A stretch of DNA of 64,000 nucleotides, from the NCBI RefSeq assembly GCF_027531025.1, contig NZ_JAPZQX010000005.1:1-64000 (forward strand). Reading direction: 5' to 3'. Below are positions 38,267 through 49,475 of the stretch, in pieces. The stretch comes from Novosphingobium sp. (GTDB lineage: Bacteria > Pseudomonadota > Alphaproteobacteria > Sphingomonadales > Sphingomonadaceae). Position 1 is the stretch's first letter, and every line of letters starts with the position of its first letter. Position numbers and translations under genes: made by a program. The notes beneath the pieces are model-generated. The model did not search any database. It was not told the origin of the DNA and saw only the letters and a list, made by a program, of their open reading frames with translations.

Positions 38267-39451
38267 CTACTTCGCCGCCACCGGCTTGATCGTTTCACCG
38301 GGCTGCAGGAAGCCCCCGGCCCGCAGGACAACCTGTTCGGCCCCGCTCAGGCCTTCGGTCACCACGACGCCGGCGGGCACGATCGGCCCGGTCTTCACGT
38401 CGCGGCGCTCGGCCTTCTTGTCCTTGCCGACCACGTAGACGAAGCTGCCCTTGGTATCCGACAGGATCGCCGATTCCGGCAGGACCGGGGCAACCATTGT
38501 GCCGGCCTTGATCGTAACCGTGGCAAAGCCGCCCGGCCGCAATTCGGGCGCATAGGCCAGCGCGACCCGGGCAATGCCCTGGCGGCTCTGCGGATCGATC
38601 ACCGGGGCAATCTGCCAGACCTGACCGGAGAACGACCGCTCGCTGCCAACCGGGGTCACGTTGGCGGTGATGCCGGTCGAGATCGCGGCCAGGTCGGTTT
38701 CACCCAGCAGGGTGCGCAGTTCCATCTCGCCGCCCTTGGCGAGGCGGAATAACACGCCCGAACCACCGCTGACCACCTGGCCCGGCTCGACCCGGCGTTC
38801 CAGCACAAGGCCGGCAGCCGGGGCCACCACGTTGAGACGGCGGACCTGGGCATTGAGCACGCCCAGCTGGGCGCCAGCCACGCGCACCTGGGCCACGGCG
38901 GCATCGCGCTGGGCGGTCAGCCGGTCGATATCGGCCTGGGACACGAAGCCGCGTTCGACCAGTCGCTTCGCGCGGTCGAGATTGGCCTGGGCCAGATTGG
39001 CATTGGCGCGGGCCACTTCGACCTGGGCGGCCTGGCTGGCCTGCTGCTGGGCCTGGACCGAACGGTCGATCACGGCCAGCACCTGGCCGGCGCCGACCCA
39101 CTGGCCCGGCTCGACCAGCACGGAGACGATCTGGCCGCCTTCGCCCGGCACGCCGACCGGCATTTCGCGGCGCGCGGCCAGGGTGCCGTTGGCATTGATC
39201 GTGCCATCGACCGTGACCTTGCCCGGTACGACCACCGAAACCACCGGTGCCTGGTTCGCCTTGGCGCCATCATCGGCAGCCTTGCCGCGGTTGAGCCAGA
39301 ACCAGATTGCCACGACCAGCGCGGCGACAACCAGGCCGATCAGCCACAGCTTGCGGCGCGAGCGGCGCTCTTCCTCGACATCGCCCAGCAGCGTGGTGGC
39401 GGAATCGATCTCCGCCTGGTCTTCCGCGGCGATTCGCGAATCGTAGTTCAT
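38267..39451 (-). CDS. RND efflux periplasmic adaptor
   Basis: 394 residues. Cytosolic N-tail, one membrane helix (about 36-53), biotinyl-lipoyl part (VPGEGGQIVSVLVEPGQWV), long Gln/Ala-rich coiled hairpin (about 130-200, VQAQQQASQAAQVEV) and beta-barrel domain. Links the transporter at 34794-38240 to an outer-membrane channel. First gene of the operon; 26-bp gap to the transporter. Confidence 0.93.
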   Translation of the reverse strand: MNYDSRIAAEDQAEIDSATTLLGDVEEERRSRRKLWLIGLVVAALVVAIWFWLNRGKAADDGAKANQAPVVSVVVPGKVTVDGTINANGTLAARREMPVGVPGEGGQIVSVLVEPGQWVGAGQVLAVIDRSVQAQQQASQAAQVEVARANANLAQANLDRAKRLVERGFVSQADIDRLTAQRDAAVAQVRVAGAQLGVLNAQVRRLNVVAPAAGLVLERRVEPGQVVSGGSGVLFRLAKGGEMELRTLLGETDLAAISTGITANVTPVGSERSFSGQVWQIAPVIDPQSRQGIARVALAYAPELRPGGFATVTIKAGTMVAPVLPESAILSDTKGSFVYVVGKDKKAERRDVKTGPIVPAGVVVTEGLSGAEQVVLRAGGFLQPGETIKPVAAK

Positions 39452-39522
39452 GGCCGGCTTGCCCCGTATCGGTTGGCGTCATGTGACGAACCCGGAACAG
39501 AACCGGGCTGCTGACGCAGACT

Positions 39523-39551
39523 GTATTACTATACTAAATCACTATCGGCAA
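39523..39551 (-). promoter_or_regulatory. Candidate sigma-70 promoter of the efflux operon
   Basis: On the minus strand TTGCCG (39551-39546), 17-bp spacer, then TAATAC (39528-39523), about 70 bases before the adaptor start. The spacer carries the AT-rich near-palindrome TTAGTATAGTAA, a possible repressor site. Confidence 0.45.
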
Positions 39552-39569
39552 GCCGACGCAATCTATCGT

Positions 39570-39587
39570 CCCGGCCCATAGGCCGGG
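39570..39587. repeat. Short GC-rich hairpin
   Basis: CCCGGCC-CATA-GGCCGGG, perfect 7-bp stem. Lies between glsB and the efflux operon; no T-run, possible weak terminator for the gene upstream on the minus strand. Confidence 0.4.
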
Positions 39588-39652
39588 CTCGCCGGTGGCG
39601 CAATCGGGCGCTCGGCCAACCGCCGACCGGGGTCGGCGAATGGCGCGAGCGG

Positions 39653-39922
39653 TTAACGGACCTTGCCGCGCTGGACCAGATTGACCACGCCAAGCAGGAT
39701 AACCGCGCCCAGCACGGCAATCACCAGCCCGGTCAGCGAGAACTGCTTCACCGAGCCGCCGACCCCCAGCAGCGGGCCGGCAACCATGTTGCCAACGACC
39801 GAGCCGACACAACCGACGACCACGTTCCAGAACACCCCCATTGCGGCGTCCCGGTTCATGACCCGGCTGGCGATCCAGCCAGCCACACCACCCACGATCA
39901 GGGCAACAATCCATCCACCCAT
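39653..39922 (-). CDS. GlsB/YeaQ/YmgE-family stress membrane protein
   Basis: 89 residues, three hydrophobic helices. MGGWIVALIVGGVAGWIASRVM and GNMVAGPLLGV are typical of the transglycosylase-associated GlsB family. Role in stress or cell envelope, unclear. ATG 39922 chosen; the upstream extension crosses a hairpin and has no membrane logic. Confidence 0.9.
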   Translation of the reverse strand: MGGWIVALIVGGVAGWIASRVMNRDAAMGVFWNVVVGCVGSVVGNMVAGPLLGVGGSVKQFSLTGLVIAVLGAVILLGVVNLVQRGKVR

Positions 39923-39985
39923 GGCCCGCTCCTTCTTGCGCATGGCTATCGCGCGACACGCCTGGCGGAATGCCGCAAACGACGA

Positions 39986-40019
39986 CAAACCCGGGCAGAC
40001 GGAGGCCTGCCCGGGTTTG
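39986..40019 (-). terminator. Strong 13-bp hairpin after sciP
   Basis: CAAACCCGGGCAG pairs perfectly with CTGCCCGGGTTTG over an 8-nt loop. It follows the sciP stop by about 50 bases and precedes glsB; only TTTG follows, so it may terminate partly or protect the RNA end. Confidence 0.6.
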
Positions 40020-40070
40020 CAGTCTACACCAGCCGCAAACATCTGTCGCGGCGGATGTTTTCGGATTGGA

Positions 40071-40376
40071 TCAGTACTTGAGCTGCCGCTCGTAAAGGTC
40101 GCGGTAATGCTGGATCCGCGTTACGCGCAGGCCCTGCATCCCGGAACGATCGACGGCGCGCTGCCAGGAAGCGAATTCCTCGAGCGTCAGGCTGTAGCGT
40201 TCGCAGACCTCGTCGATGGTCAGCAGACCGCCATTGACCGCGGCGACAACCTCGGCCTTGCGGCGGACCACCCAGCGGGTCGTGTCGGGCGCCGGCAGCG
40301 ACTCGAGCGTCAACGGCTCGCCAAGCGGGCCAATCACCATCGCGGGTCGAATTTTCTGGTTCTCGATCATATTCAT
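40071..40376 (-). CDS. sciP: DUF1153 protein, SciP-like CtrA regulator
   Basis: About 101 residues with RWVVRRKAEVVAAVNGGLLT and EEFASWQRAVDRSG, the HTH (trp-repressor-like) fold of DUF1153. In Caulobacter SciP binds CtrA-controlled promoters and blocks CtrA activation in G1. Here the preceding gene overlaps it by four bases. CtrA itself is not in the window. Confidence 0.88.
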   Translation of the reverse strand: MNMIENQKIRPAMVIGPLGEPLTLESLPAPDTTRWVVRRKAEVVAAVNGGLLTIDEVCERYSLTLEEFASWQRAVDRSGMQGLRVTRIQHYRDLYERQLKY

Positions 40377-40696
40377 CCTCGACCGTCGTGCGCAGAGTGC
40401 GCGGCGGCGGCATCGGCTTTGCCACTGGGGGCTTTGCCATCTGCTAAATCAGTTGGGTTAACAGGCCGTGAGCCATGGCTCACTAGACCTACCAGCGTGG
40501 TAGTTCCCGACCCGAACGAACCACCCAGCCGGCGCAGCGAATCGACCTCGACTTGCTGGAGCGCCTGGCGGGCGGCGTGAGCAACCTGCAGCCGCGCGCT
40601 GAGCGAATGCCAGTCGCACTGCGGGGCGAGGCCCGGAGCGAAGTCCGGATCAAGCCGTGTGCCGTGGGCGACAAAGAGGTTCCTGGCGAATTCCAT
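40373..40696 (-). CDS. Hypothetical protein upstream of sciP (107 aa)
   Basis: MEFARNLFVAHGTRLDPDFAP, then a helical stretch (HAARQALQQVEVDSLRRLG) and a low-complexity tail. No family recognised. Its TGA overlaps the sciP ATG (ATGA), so it is likely translated together with SciP, if real. Conserved coupling would support a role in the same control circuit; the sequence alone does not. Confidence 0.55.
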   Translation of the reverse strand: MEFARNLFVAHGTRLDPDFAPGLAPQCDWHSLSARLQVAHAARQALQQVEVDSLRRLGGSFGSGTTTLVGLVSHGSRPVNPTDLADGKAPSGKADAAAAHSAHDGRG

Positions 40697-40726
40697 GCCT
40701 GCCTTCTACGCTGACAAGGTCAACAT

Positions 40727-40749
40727 CGGGTAAAGGCCGGGTTTACCCG
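40727..40749. promoter_or_regulatory. 8-bp inverted repeat in the sciP/mnmA divergent region
   Basis: CGGGTAAA-GGCCGGG-TTTACCCG, perfect over 8 bp with a 7-nt spacer. Placed between the divergent hypothetical-sciP pair and mnmA; a plausible dimer-binding operator. It is not a CtrA TTAA-N7-TTAA box. Confidence 0.5.
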
Positions 40750-40829
40750 CCGTTCACGGACCCAGACCGGTTCCCGAGCCCTGCGGCCAAGCTTTGCGCG
40801 GCCCGTCGGAGCGTGTAAGGCGCGCGGCC

Positions 40830-41996
40830 ATGTCCTCCGCCACGCCCGCCACTGCTGCCCTGTCCGGCATCCTTGCCGAAGACCCCGCTGCGCTGTTCCA
40901 GCTCGATGGCCCGGCGCGGGGCAAGCGGATCGTCGTGGCCATGTCGGGCGGGGTGGATAGCTCGGTGGTCGCCGCGCTGGCAGCGCAGAGCGGGGCCGAA
41001 GTGATCGGCGTGACCCTGCAGCTTTACGATACCGGCGCGGCCGCGGCCCGCAAAGGCGCCTGCTGCGCTGGCGACGACATCCGCGATGCCCGCGCCGTAG
41101 CCGACCGGCTGGGGATCGCCCATTACGTGATCGATCACGAATCCGCCTTCCGTGAGGAAGTGGTGGAACGGTTTGCCGACGGATACCTGGCAGGGCGCAC
41201 ACCAATCCCCTGCATCCGCTGCAACATGGGGCCCAAGTTCACCGACCTGTTCGCCATGGCCCGCGAATTCGGGGCCGATTGCCTCGCCACGGGCCATTAC
41301 GTGCGGCGGGTGATCGGTCCGGCCGGTCCGGAATTGCACCGCGCACTCGATCCGGCCCGCGACCAGTCCTATTTCCTCTACGCCACCACCGAAGCCCAGC
41401 TCGATTACCTGCGCTTTCCGCTGGGCGGCCTGCCCAAGCCGCAGGTCCGCGCCCTGGCCGAGGCGGCCGGACTGCGCACGGCGGCCAAGCCGGACAGCCA
41501 GGACATCTGCTTTGTCCCCGATGGCGACTATGCCCGGATCGTCAAGGCCGTCCGTCCTGAAGGCGTGCGCCCCGGGGCGATCGTCCATGCCGAAACCGGC
41601 GTCGAACTGGGCCAGCACCAGGGGGTGATCCATTTCACCGTCGGCCAGCGCCGGGGGTTGGAGATCGGGGGTCAGCCCGAGCCGCTCTATGTCATCGGGA
41701 TCGATGCCGCGACCGCGACCGTGCTGGTCGGCCCGCGCCGACTGCTGGCGGTCAGCAGCGCGCGGCTGATCGAAACCAACCGGATCGGCCCGGTGCCTGC
41801 TGAACCGCTCATGGCCAAGGTTCGGTCACTGGCAAAGCCCGTTGCAGTGACACTTGAGGGCCCCCTTGGTGACGGTACGGGCTGCACGATCCGCTTCGCC
41901 CAGCCCGAATACGGCGTTGCCCCGGGCCAGGCTGCAGTGTTCTATGCCGGAGACCGGGTGGTCGGCGGCGGCTGGATCGACGCGACCGAACGCTGA
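40830..41996 (+). CDS. mnmA: tRNA 2-thiouridine(34) synthase
   Basis: 388 residues. PP-loop [13 protein letters not shown], catalytic Cys in [10 protein letters not shown] and second Cys in [19 protein letters not shown] and DQSYFLYA are also family blocks. Thiolates U34 of Lys, Glu and Gln tRNAs. ATG 40830 gives the usual N-terminus. Confidence 0.95.
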   Translation: MSSATPATAALSGILAEDPAALFQLDGPARGKRIVVAMSGGVDSSVVAALAAQSGAEVIGVTLQLYDTGAAAARKGACCAGDDIRDARAVADRLGIAHYVIDHESAFREEVVERFADGYLAGRTPIPCIRCNMGPKFTDLFAMAREFGADCLATGHYVRRVIGPAGPELHRALDPARDQSYFLYATTEAQLDYLRFPLGGLPKPQVRALAEAAGLRTAAKPDSQDICFVPDGDYARIVKAVRPEGVRPGAIVHAETGVELGQHQGVIHFTVGQRRGLEIGGQPEPLYVIGIDAATATVLVGPRRLLAVSSARLIETNRIGPVPAEPLMAKVRSLAKPVAVTLEGPLGDGTGCTIRFAQPEYGVAPGQAAVFYAGDRVVGGGWIDATER

Positions 41997-42005
41997 GCCG
42001 CGAGG

Positions 42006-42818
42006 TCAGCCGATCGGCTGGGCAATCAGCACCAGCGCATCGCCGGGAACGGCCAGGTCGGCCAAAGACCCGGCCACCCCGCACTCCCCCGCCGCGATCG
42101 CTTCATCACCGATCGTCGCCGTCCCGCGCAAGGGAATGGCCAGCACCGGGGCCTCGCCATAGCGGGCCAGCACCTCGGCGGCGGGCTGCCCGGCCAGCCG
42201 GTCCAGGCGGAACAACGGGCCATCGACAAGCTGCGCCGAGCCCTCACCCGGCACTTGCCGACGGCAGCTGGCCGGATGGGGGACGCCCTGCGCCACGGCC
42301 AGGCCAGCATCCAGGTGCAGTTCGCGCGGGCGGCCGTAATCATAGAGCCGATAGGTAATGTCGCTGTTCTGCTGAACCTCGACCAGGCTGATCCCGCCCC
42401 CGATCGCGTGGACCGTGTTGGCGGGAATATAGAAGAAGTCTCCCGCAGCGACGGGGTGCCATTCCAGCAGGTCCTCGATCGACCCGTCAAGCGCGGCAGC
42501 ACGCAGCTGTGCGGGGCTGGCCGGTTCGCGCAGGCCGATCCCCAGCCGCGCGCCCGGTTCGGCGTCGATCACCAGCCAGCATTCCTCCTTGCCCTGCCGC
42601 CCCTGCCCGGCGGCCAGCGTCTGGTCATCGGCGGGGTGAACCTGGACCGAGAGCGGTTCGGAGGTGAAGATGTACTTGACCAGCAACTGGTCGAGCGCGG
42701 GCGGCGGCTCGAACCAGACCTCGCCGATCCGGTCCGGCGAAAGGCCGGTGAACGGCGGCGGCAGGTCGGCCCGGCCCCACGGCTTGGCGACCAGGCGCGT
42801 GGCCAGGCGCGCGCTCAT
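42006..42818 (-). CDS. Mannose-6-phosphate isomerase, class I
   Basis: 270 residues, a cupin-type PMI. SEPLSVQVHPADDQ, IPANTVHAIGGG and NSDITYRLYDYGRP hold the zinc and substrate residues. Interconverts fructose-6-P and mannose-6-P. Start overlaps the manC stop (ATGA), so both make GDP-mannose precursors as one unit. Confidence 0.92.
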   Translation of the reverse strand: MSARLATRLVAKPWGRADLPPPFTGLSPDRIGEVWFEPPPALDQLLVKYIFTSEPLSVQVHPADDQTLAAGQGRQGKEECWLVIDAEPGARLGIGLREPASPAQLRAAALDGSIEDLLEWHPVAAGDFFYIPANTVHAIGGGISLVEVQQNSDITYRLYDYGRPRELHLDAGLAVAQGVPHPASCRRQVPGEGSAQLVDGPLFRLDRLAGQPAAEVLARYGEAPVLAIPLRGTATIGDEAIAAGECGVAGSLADLAVPGDALVLIAQPIG

Positions 42819-43855
42819 TGCTGGCTGGCGCCCTTGAGCTTGCCGACCAGCTGGGTTCCGGCGTGGCTGGTGACCAGCACCTCGTTGCCATCGACCACCA
42901 CGATCACGTCCTGCAGCCCGATCACCGAGACGCGCGGCCCGTCGCTGCTGACCAGGACATTGTGGCAATCGACCAGTTCGGCCTCGCCCTGCACGCTGTT
43001 CCCCGCCGCATCATGCGGCAGGGCGGCATGAAGCGCATCCCAGCTGCCGATATCCGACCAGCCCATGTCGACCGGCACCATCGCCGCCTGGCTGGTATTC
43101 TCCATCACCGCATAGTCGACCGATTCGGGCTTGAACCCGTCGAACTCGGCCGCGCCGGGGTGGAACCGGCGGCCATCGGCCCGCCCTGCGGCGACTGCGG
43201 CGCGCACGGCGGCATGGATCGCCGGCCGGTGCGCCGCCAGCTCGGCCAGGAACGAGCCGACGCGGAAGGCGAAGATCCCGCCGTTCCAGGCGTGGCGCCC
43301 CCCGGCGACAAAGGCCTCGGCCCGGGCGCGATCAGGCTTTTCGACAAACCTGGCCACCCGGAAGCCGTCATGCGCGATCGGTTCGCCGCGCTCGAGATAG
43401 CCGAATCCGGTTTCCGGGGTCTTCGCCTCGATCCCGAAGGATACCAGAAAGCCCTCTGCCGCCAGCGCCGCGGCACGGCTGGCAGCCGCGCGGAAGGCCG
43501 CCGGATCGGCAATGTGGTGATCGCTGGGGCAGACCAGCATGACCGCATCGTCCGGCAGCCGGAAGGCCGCCAGGGCAATCGCCGCCGCCGTGTTGCGCGC
43601 GGCAGGCTCAACGATGATCGAGGCGCCCGCCATGGCGACGAGCTGCGCTTCGACATGATCGACATGAGCCGCGCCGGTCACCACGATCGGTGCGGCAAAG
43701 CCATGCTCCTGCGCGGCGCGGGCGATCGTCGCCTCGAACAGGGTGGCGCTGCCCAGCAGCGGCAGGAACGGTTTGGGCTTGGTCGCCCGGCTGCGCGGCC
43801 ACAGGCGGGTGCCGCTGCCGCCGCACAGGATGACCGGGGTGATGGATGGCTGCAT
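42815..43855 (-). CDS. manC: Mannose-1-phosphate guanylyltransferase
   Basis: 346 residues. Nucleotidyltransferase start VILCGGSGTRLWPRSR, then PSDHHIADP, FVEKPDRA and NGGIFAFR, typical of GDP-mannose pyrophosphorylases. Makes GDP-mannose for the gmd-fcl steps and for glycans. Operon with the isomerase. Confidence 0.95.
   Translation of the reverse strand: MQPSITPVILCGGSGTRLWPRSRATKPKPFLPLLGSATLFEATIARAAQEHGFAAPIVVTGAAHVDHVEAQLVAMAGASIIVEPAARNTAAAIALAAFRLPDDAVMLVCPSDHHIADPAAFRAAASRAAALAAEGFLVSFGIEAKTPETGFGYLERGEPIAHDGFRVARFVEKPDRARAEAFVAGGRHAWNGGIFAFRVGSFLAELAAHRPAIHAAVRAAVAAGRADGRRFHPGAAEFDGFKPESVDYAVMENTSQAAMVPVDMGWSDIGSWDALHAALPHDAAGNSVQGEAELVDCHNVLVSSDGPRVSVIGLQDVIVVVDGNEVLVTSHAGTQLVGKLKGASQQ
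43080..43400 (-). other. No separate gene (interior of manC)
   Basis: The antisense open frames here are shadows of the manC coding sequence; nothing else is supported. Confidence 0.3.
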
Positions 43856-43933
43856 GGTTCAGTCTGACTGCCGAAACGAGGCGGCGCCCCTGCCGAAGTA
43901 ATCGAATGAAGTCAATTGCATGATCATCATGCG

Positions 43934-44275
43934 CTAGTGCTCCCACGGTTCGAGCCGGCAACCCTCGCCCTCGGTGAAGGTGGCGGTCTGGCTGGCCAGC
44001 AGCGGGAAGGTGGCAGTGACGCTCCGCGCCTCTGCATCCTCGCTCAGCATGACCAGCTCCATGCCCGGTTCGAAATCCTTGCGGCAATCATCCAGGCTGC
44101 GCCCGCCCAGGTGGCGGCACGAACAGGCCACCCGGGCGCCATAGGACGCACCGGCTACGGCGAAACTGTTGAGCGGCTGCCAGAACCAGCCGAGCAGCGC
44201 AGCCAGCAGGGCGAGCACAAGCCACGGCCAGCGGCGGCGGGCGCGCGGTGAAGCGGCAGGGTTTGCGGTTGCCAT
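43934..44275 (-). CDS. Small Cys-containing membrane protein (113 aa)
   Basis: One N-terminal membrane helix (PWLVLALLAALLGWFWQP), then a periplasmic part with Cys residues in VACSCRHLGGRS, DDCRKD and EGCRLEP. No family recognised. Divergent from the serine hydrolase lipoprotein with only about 30 bp between starts, so they share a promoter region. Confidence 0.65.
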   Translation of the reverse strand: MATANPAASPRARRRWPWLVLALLAALLGWFWQPLNSFAVAGASYGARVACSCRHLGGRSLDDCRKDFEPGMELVMLSEDAEARSVTATFPLLASQTATFTEGEGCRLEPWEH

Positions 44276-44307
44276 CGGCCAGCCTTTGCGCAAGGGATGC
44301 ACGCGCC

Positions 44308-45674
<1,367 letters not shown>

Positions 45675-45789
45675 TAATTGATTTTCTCATGGGCGTTCCT
45701 TCTCCCGGTGCCAATGGTTGTCTTCGAGGTCATCGGACGGCGAGTGGTCGCTGTATGTCCGAGCCTTCATGATCGCGGCCGGGCGGAAA

Positions 45790-45850
45790 GGGTGGGTGTC
45801 TCTGTGTCCAACTCGAGGCTTGACCTCTACGATCCGGGCGAGATCACCCT
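45790..45850. ncRNA. Candidate bridge RNA target-binding loop
   Basis: Outer stem 45794-45802 with 45840-45849 (9 pairs, one bulge at 45844); inner hairpin GAGG (45815-45818) with CCTC (45824-45827). Internal-loop strands: GTCCA at 45806-45810 equals the right half of the target (GTCCA in gmd), and ACGATCCGG at 45829-45837 is the reverse complement of the left half CCGGATCGT. The rest of the RNA probably extends to about 45690. Strand of transcription is unresolved; the fold is symmetric. Confidence 0.65.
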
Positions 45851-45882
45851 GGCATGGCTGACCGGGAAGAAGAGCGCTGGTG

Positions 45883-46899
45883 TCATGCCCAGCGGAACTC
45901 TGTCTCGTTCAGCCATAGCGAATGGAGCAGCACGGCCAGTTTGCGGGCAACCGCAATCCGGGCACGCTTGTTACCTTTTGCTTCAGCAATCCGCTGACCC
46001 CATTGCTGCAGCGCGAACGGTCGCTGCACACGGGACAGCATAATGTTGGCTGCCTCGTAGAGCGATCGCCGCAGCATTGGATCGCCAGCCTTGGAGATGT
46101 TCCCGCTGACATCGCGTTCGCCGGACTGGCTGCGTCTGGGAGCCAACCCCGCATAAGCTCCAACGTCTTCGCTGCGGGCGAAGCGGTGGGGATCTTCGAC
46201 GCTTGCGGTGAATGTCAGGGCGGTGATCGGCCCGACGCCGGGAACAGTCATGAGCCGGCTGCATACCGGATCGTCAGCCGCTCGGCTTTCCAGCAGCCGG
46301 TTGGATGCACGGAGCTGGTCTTCGATGACCTCGATCGATGCCACCAGAGGTGCAAACAGCGGCTCAAGATCTGGCCTCTGCTGGTACAAGGCAACCAACC
46401 GCTCACGGCGCTTACCGGGTGTGTGGGCGGCGCCGAGGCGCAACCCGAACAGCTTCAACAATCCCCGCAGCTGGTTACCCATTGCGACCCGTGCGGTGAT
46501 CAGTTGCGCACGGATCCGCAGCGCAGCCCGATCGATATGCGTCGCGGATGCCTTCATATGCACCCGCTTGAACCAGCCCGTGCGGGCCAGCTGCGCTAGC
46601 CCTTCGGCGTCGTGCACATCGCTCTTGTTCACGCGCGTCGCCAACACGCCCTTGGCATGGCGGGCGCAGATACACTCGATCGGAATGCCGCGCTCGATCA
46701 TACCATGGTATAGGAAGGTCGATAGAGGACCGGTCTCAAGCACCACGCGGGCCAGTCCCGGGCAATGCTTACCAAGCCACTTCGCAAGCATATCGGGATC
46801 GCTCGCTACGACATCCCTCTTCAAAATCGCGCCGTCGGCATCGACCACACATAGGTGCGTCATCTTGTCACTCACATCCAAACCAGCATAGATCGACAT
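45883..46899 (-). CDS. IS110-family transposase (DEDD recombinase)
   Basis: 338 residues. N-terminal RuvC-like domain: GLDVSDKMTHL (D), VVLETGPLSTF (E), NKSDVHDAEGLAQLAR (D,D). C-terminal transposase domain with TVPGVGPITALTF, AYAGLAPRRSQSGERD and ISKAGDPMLRRSLYEAANIM, which contains the catalytic Ser. Uses a bridge RNA to choose target and donor. Intact and probably active. Confidence 0.95.
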   Translation of the reverse strand: MSIYAGLDVSDKMTHLCVVDADGAILKRDVVASDPDMLAKWLGKHCPGLARVVLETGPLSTFLYHGMIERGIPIECICARHAKGVLATRVNKSDVHDAEGLAQLARTGWFKRVHMKASATHIDRAALRIRAQLITARVAMGNQLRGLLKLFGLRLGAAHTPGKRRERLVALYQQRPDLEPLFAPLVASIEVIEDQLRASNRLLESRAADDPVCSRLMTVPGVGPITALTFTASVEDPHRFARSEDVGAYAGLAPRRSQSGERDVSGNISKAGDPMLRRSLYEAANIMLSRVQRPFALQQWGQRIAEAKGNKRARIAVARKLAVLLHSLWLNETEFRWA

Positions 46900-46919
46900 C
46901 GGTCACCCTCCTGCATTGA

Positions 46920-47813
<894 letters not shown>

Positions 47814-47817
47814 GCGC

Positions 47818-48759
47818 TTGGCATACGAACTGGCCGGCAAACGCGTCTGGGTGGCGGGCCATCGCGGCATGGTCGGCGGGGCGATCGTGCGCCGCCTGGC
47901 GAGCGAGGACTGCGAGGTACTGACCGTTGGGCGCCAGGACCTCGACCTGACCGACCAGCGTGCCGTGCTGGGCTGGATGGAGCGCGAACGCCCCGATGCG
48001 GTCTTCCTGGCCGCTGCGCGGGTGGGCGGGATCCTCGCCAATTCGACCTATCCGGTCGATTTCCTGCGCGACAACCTGCTGATCGAAACGGCAATCTTCA
48101 GCGGCGCTCATGCGGCCGGGGTCGGCAAGCTGCTGTTCCTCGGCTCCTCGTGCATCTACCCCAAGTTCGCCGAGCAGCCAATCCGGGAGGAATCGCTGCT
48201 GACCGGTCCGCTCGAGCCGACCAACGAATGGTACGCGATCGCCAAGATCGCCGGGATCAAGCTGGCCCAGGCCTATCGCCAGCAATATGGCCACGATTAC
48301 ATCAGCGCCATGCCGACCAACCTCTATGGCCCGGGCGACAATTTCGACCCTGCCGCCAGCCACGTGCTGCCCGCGCTGATCCGCAAGGTGCACGAGGCCA
48401 AGGCCACCGGCGCCCCGGTCACGGTCTGGGGTACGGGCAGCCCCTTGCGCGAATTCATGCATGTCGACGATTGCGCCGATGCCTGCGTTTTCCTGATGCG
48501 CCACTATTCCGATGCGCCGCACGTCAACATCGGGGCCGGATCCGAGATCTCGATCCGAGACCTGACCGCTCTGGTGATGGACGTGCTCGATTATGCCGGG
48601 GAGATCGTGACCGACCCGACCAAGCCCGATGGCACCCCGCGCAAGCTGATGGACAATTCGCGCCTCACCGCGATGGGCTGGCGGCCTCGGATCGGCCTGC
48701 GCGAAGGGATCGCCGATGCCTATGCCGCCTTCCTCGCGGGCGAGGGACGCGGGCTTTAG
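47818..48759 (+). CDS. fcl: GDP-L-fucose synthase
   Basis: 313 residues. RVWVAGHRGMVGGAIV nucleotide loop, GSSCIYPKFAEQPIREE with catalytic Ser/Cys region, NEWYAIAKIAGIK (YxxxK) and NLYGPGDNFDP. Converts the Gmd product to GDP-L-fucose. TTG start at 47818 with GGGAG about 10 bases upstream. Without gmd its substrate is missing. Confidence 0.95.
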   Translation: MAYELAGKRVWVAGHRGMVGGAIVRRLASEDCEVLTVGRQDLDLTDQRAVLGWMERERPDAVFLAAARVGGILANSTYPVDFLRDNLLIETAIFSGAHAAGVGKLLFLGSSCIYPKFAEQPIREESLLTGPLEPTNEWYAIAKIAGIKLAQAYRQQYGHDYISAMPTNLYGPGDNFDPAASHVLPALIRKVHEAKATGAPVTVWGTGSPLREFMHVDDCADACVFLMRHYSDAPHVNIGAGSEISIRDLTALVMDVLDYAGEIVTDPTKPDGTPRKLMDNSRLTAMGWRPRIGLREGIADAYAAFLAGEGRGL

Positions 48760-48771
48760 GCCCGACTGGCC

Positions 48772-49395
48772 TCACGGATAAAGCAGCCCGGAAGTCCACT
48801 GGCCATCATCGCCCAGTTCGAACCGGCGGCGTTCGTGCAGCCGGAACGGGCGATCCATCCAGAATTCGAAGGCATGGGGCACCAGCCGGAAGCCGGTCCA
48901 GTGCGACGGGCGCGGGATCTGTCCGACCAGGTGCCGCGCGGTGACCTTGGCGATCCGGCCCAGGAATTCCCCGCGCGAGGCCAGCGGGCGCGACTGGTCA
49001 GAGGCCAGCGCCCCCAGCTGCGAATCGCGGCTGCGGCTGGCGAAATAGGCATCGGCCATTTCCGGCTCGACCTCCTCGATCCGGCCTTCGATGCGGATCT
49101 GGCGGCGCAGGCTTTTCCAATGGAACAGCATGGCGGCCTGCGGATTGGCCAGCAGTTCCCCACCCTTGCGGCTCTGCGCGTTGGTATAAAACACGAAGCC
49201 ATCCGGCCCGTGATCCTTCAGCAGCACCATCCGCACCGACGGCGCGGCATCCGGCGTGGCCGTGGCCACGGCCACCGCTTCGGGATCGTTGGGCTCGCTC
49301 TTCTTCGCCTCGGCGAACCATTCGGCAAAGAGCGCGAGCGGTTCGGCGGCGGGGATCGCATCAGCGGATGCGGCGGCGGCTTGCTGTTCGTCCAT
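48772..49395 (-). CDS. pdxH: Pyridoxamine 5'-phosphate oxidase
   Basis: About 208 residues. SVRMVLLKDHGPDGFVFYTN, SRKGGELLANPQAAMLFHW and LVPHAFEFWM match PdxH FMN- and PLP-binding blocks. Makes PLP. Start at 49395 or 49407; neither has a decisive Shine-Dalgarno. Converges on fcl. Confidence 0.95.
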   Translation of the reverse strand: MDEQQAAAASADAIPAAEPLALFAEWFAEAKKSEPNDPEAVAVATATPDAAPSVRMVLLKDHGPDGFVFYTNAQSRKGGELLANPQAAMLFHWKSLRRQIRIEGRIEEVEPEMADAYFASRSRDSQLGALASDQSRPLASRGEFLGRIAKVTARHLVGQIPRPSHWTGFRLVPHAFEFWMDRPFRLHERRRFELGDDGQWTSGLLYP

Positions 49396-49475
49396 GCCCC
49401 GCGCCATAGCCCCGGCGGGGGACGGCGCAAAGCGAGAACCTTGCCGTATCGCCGCACGGCTCCTAGCTAGGAGAC

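Noticed and set aside
35100..38438. 1112-codon plus-strand open frame over the RND gene
   Set aside because: Antisense shadow with no family motifs; the minus-strand RND protein is unambiguous.
45678..46043. Plus-strand 121-codon frame in the IS
   Set aside because: Covers the non-coding end with the RNA structure and runs antisense to the transposase end; no protein similarity seen.
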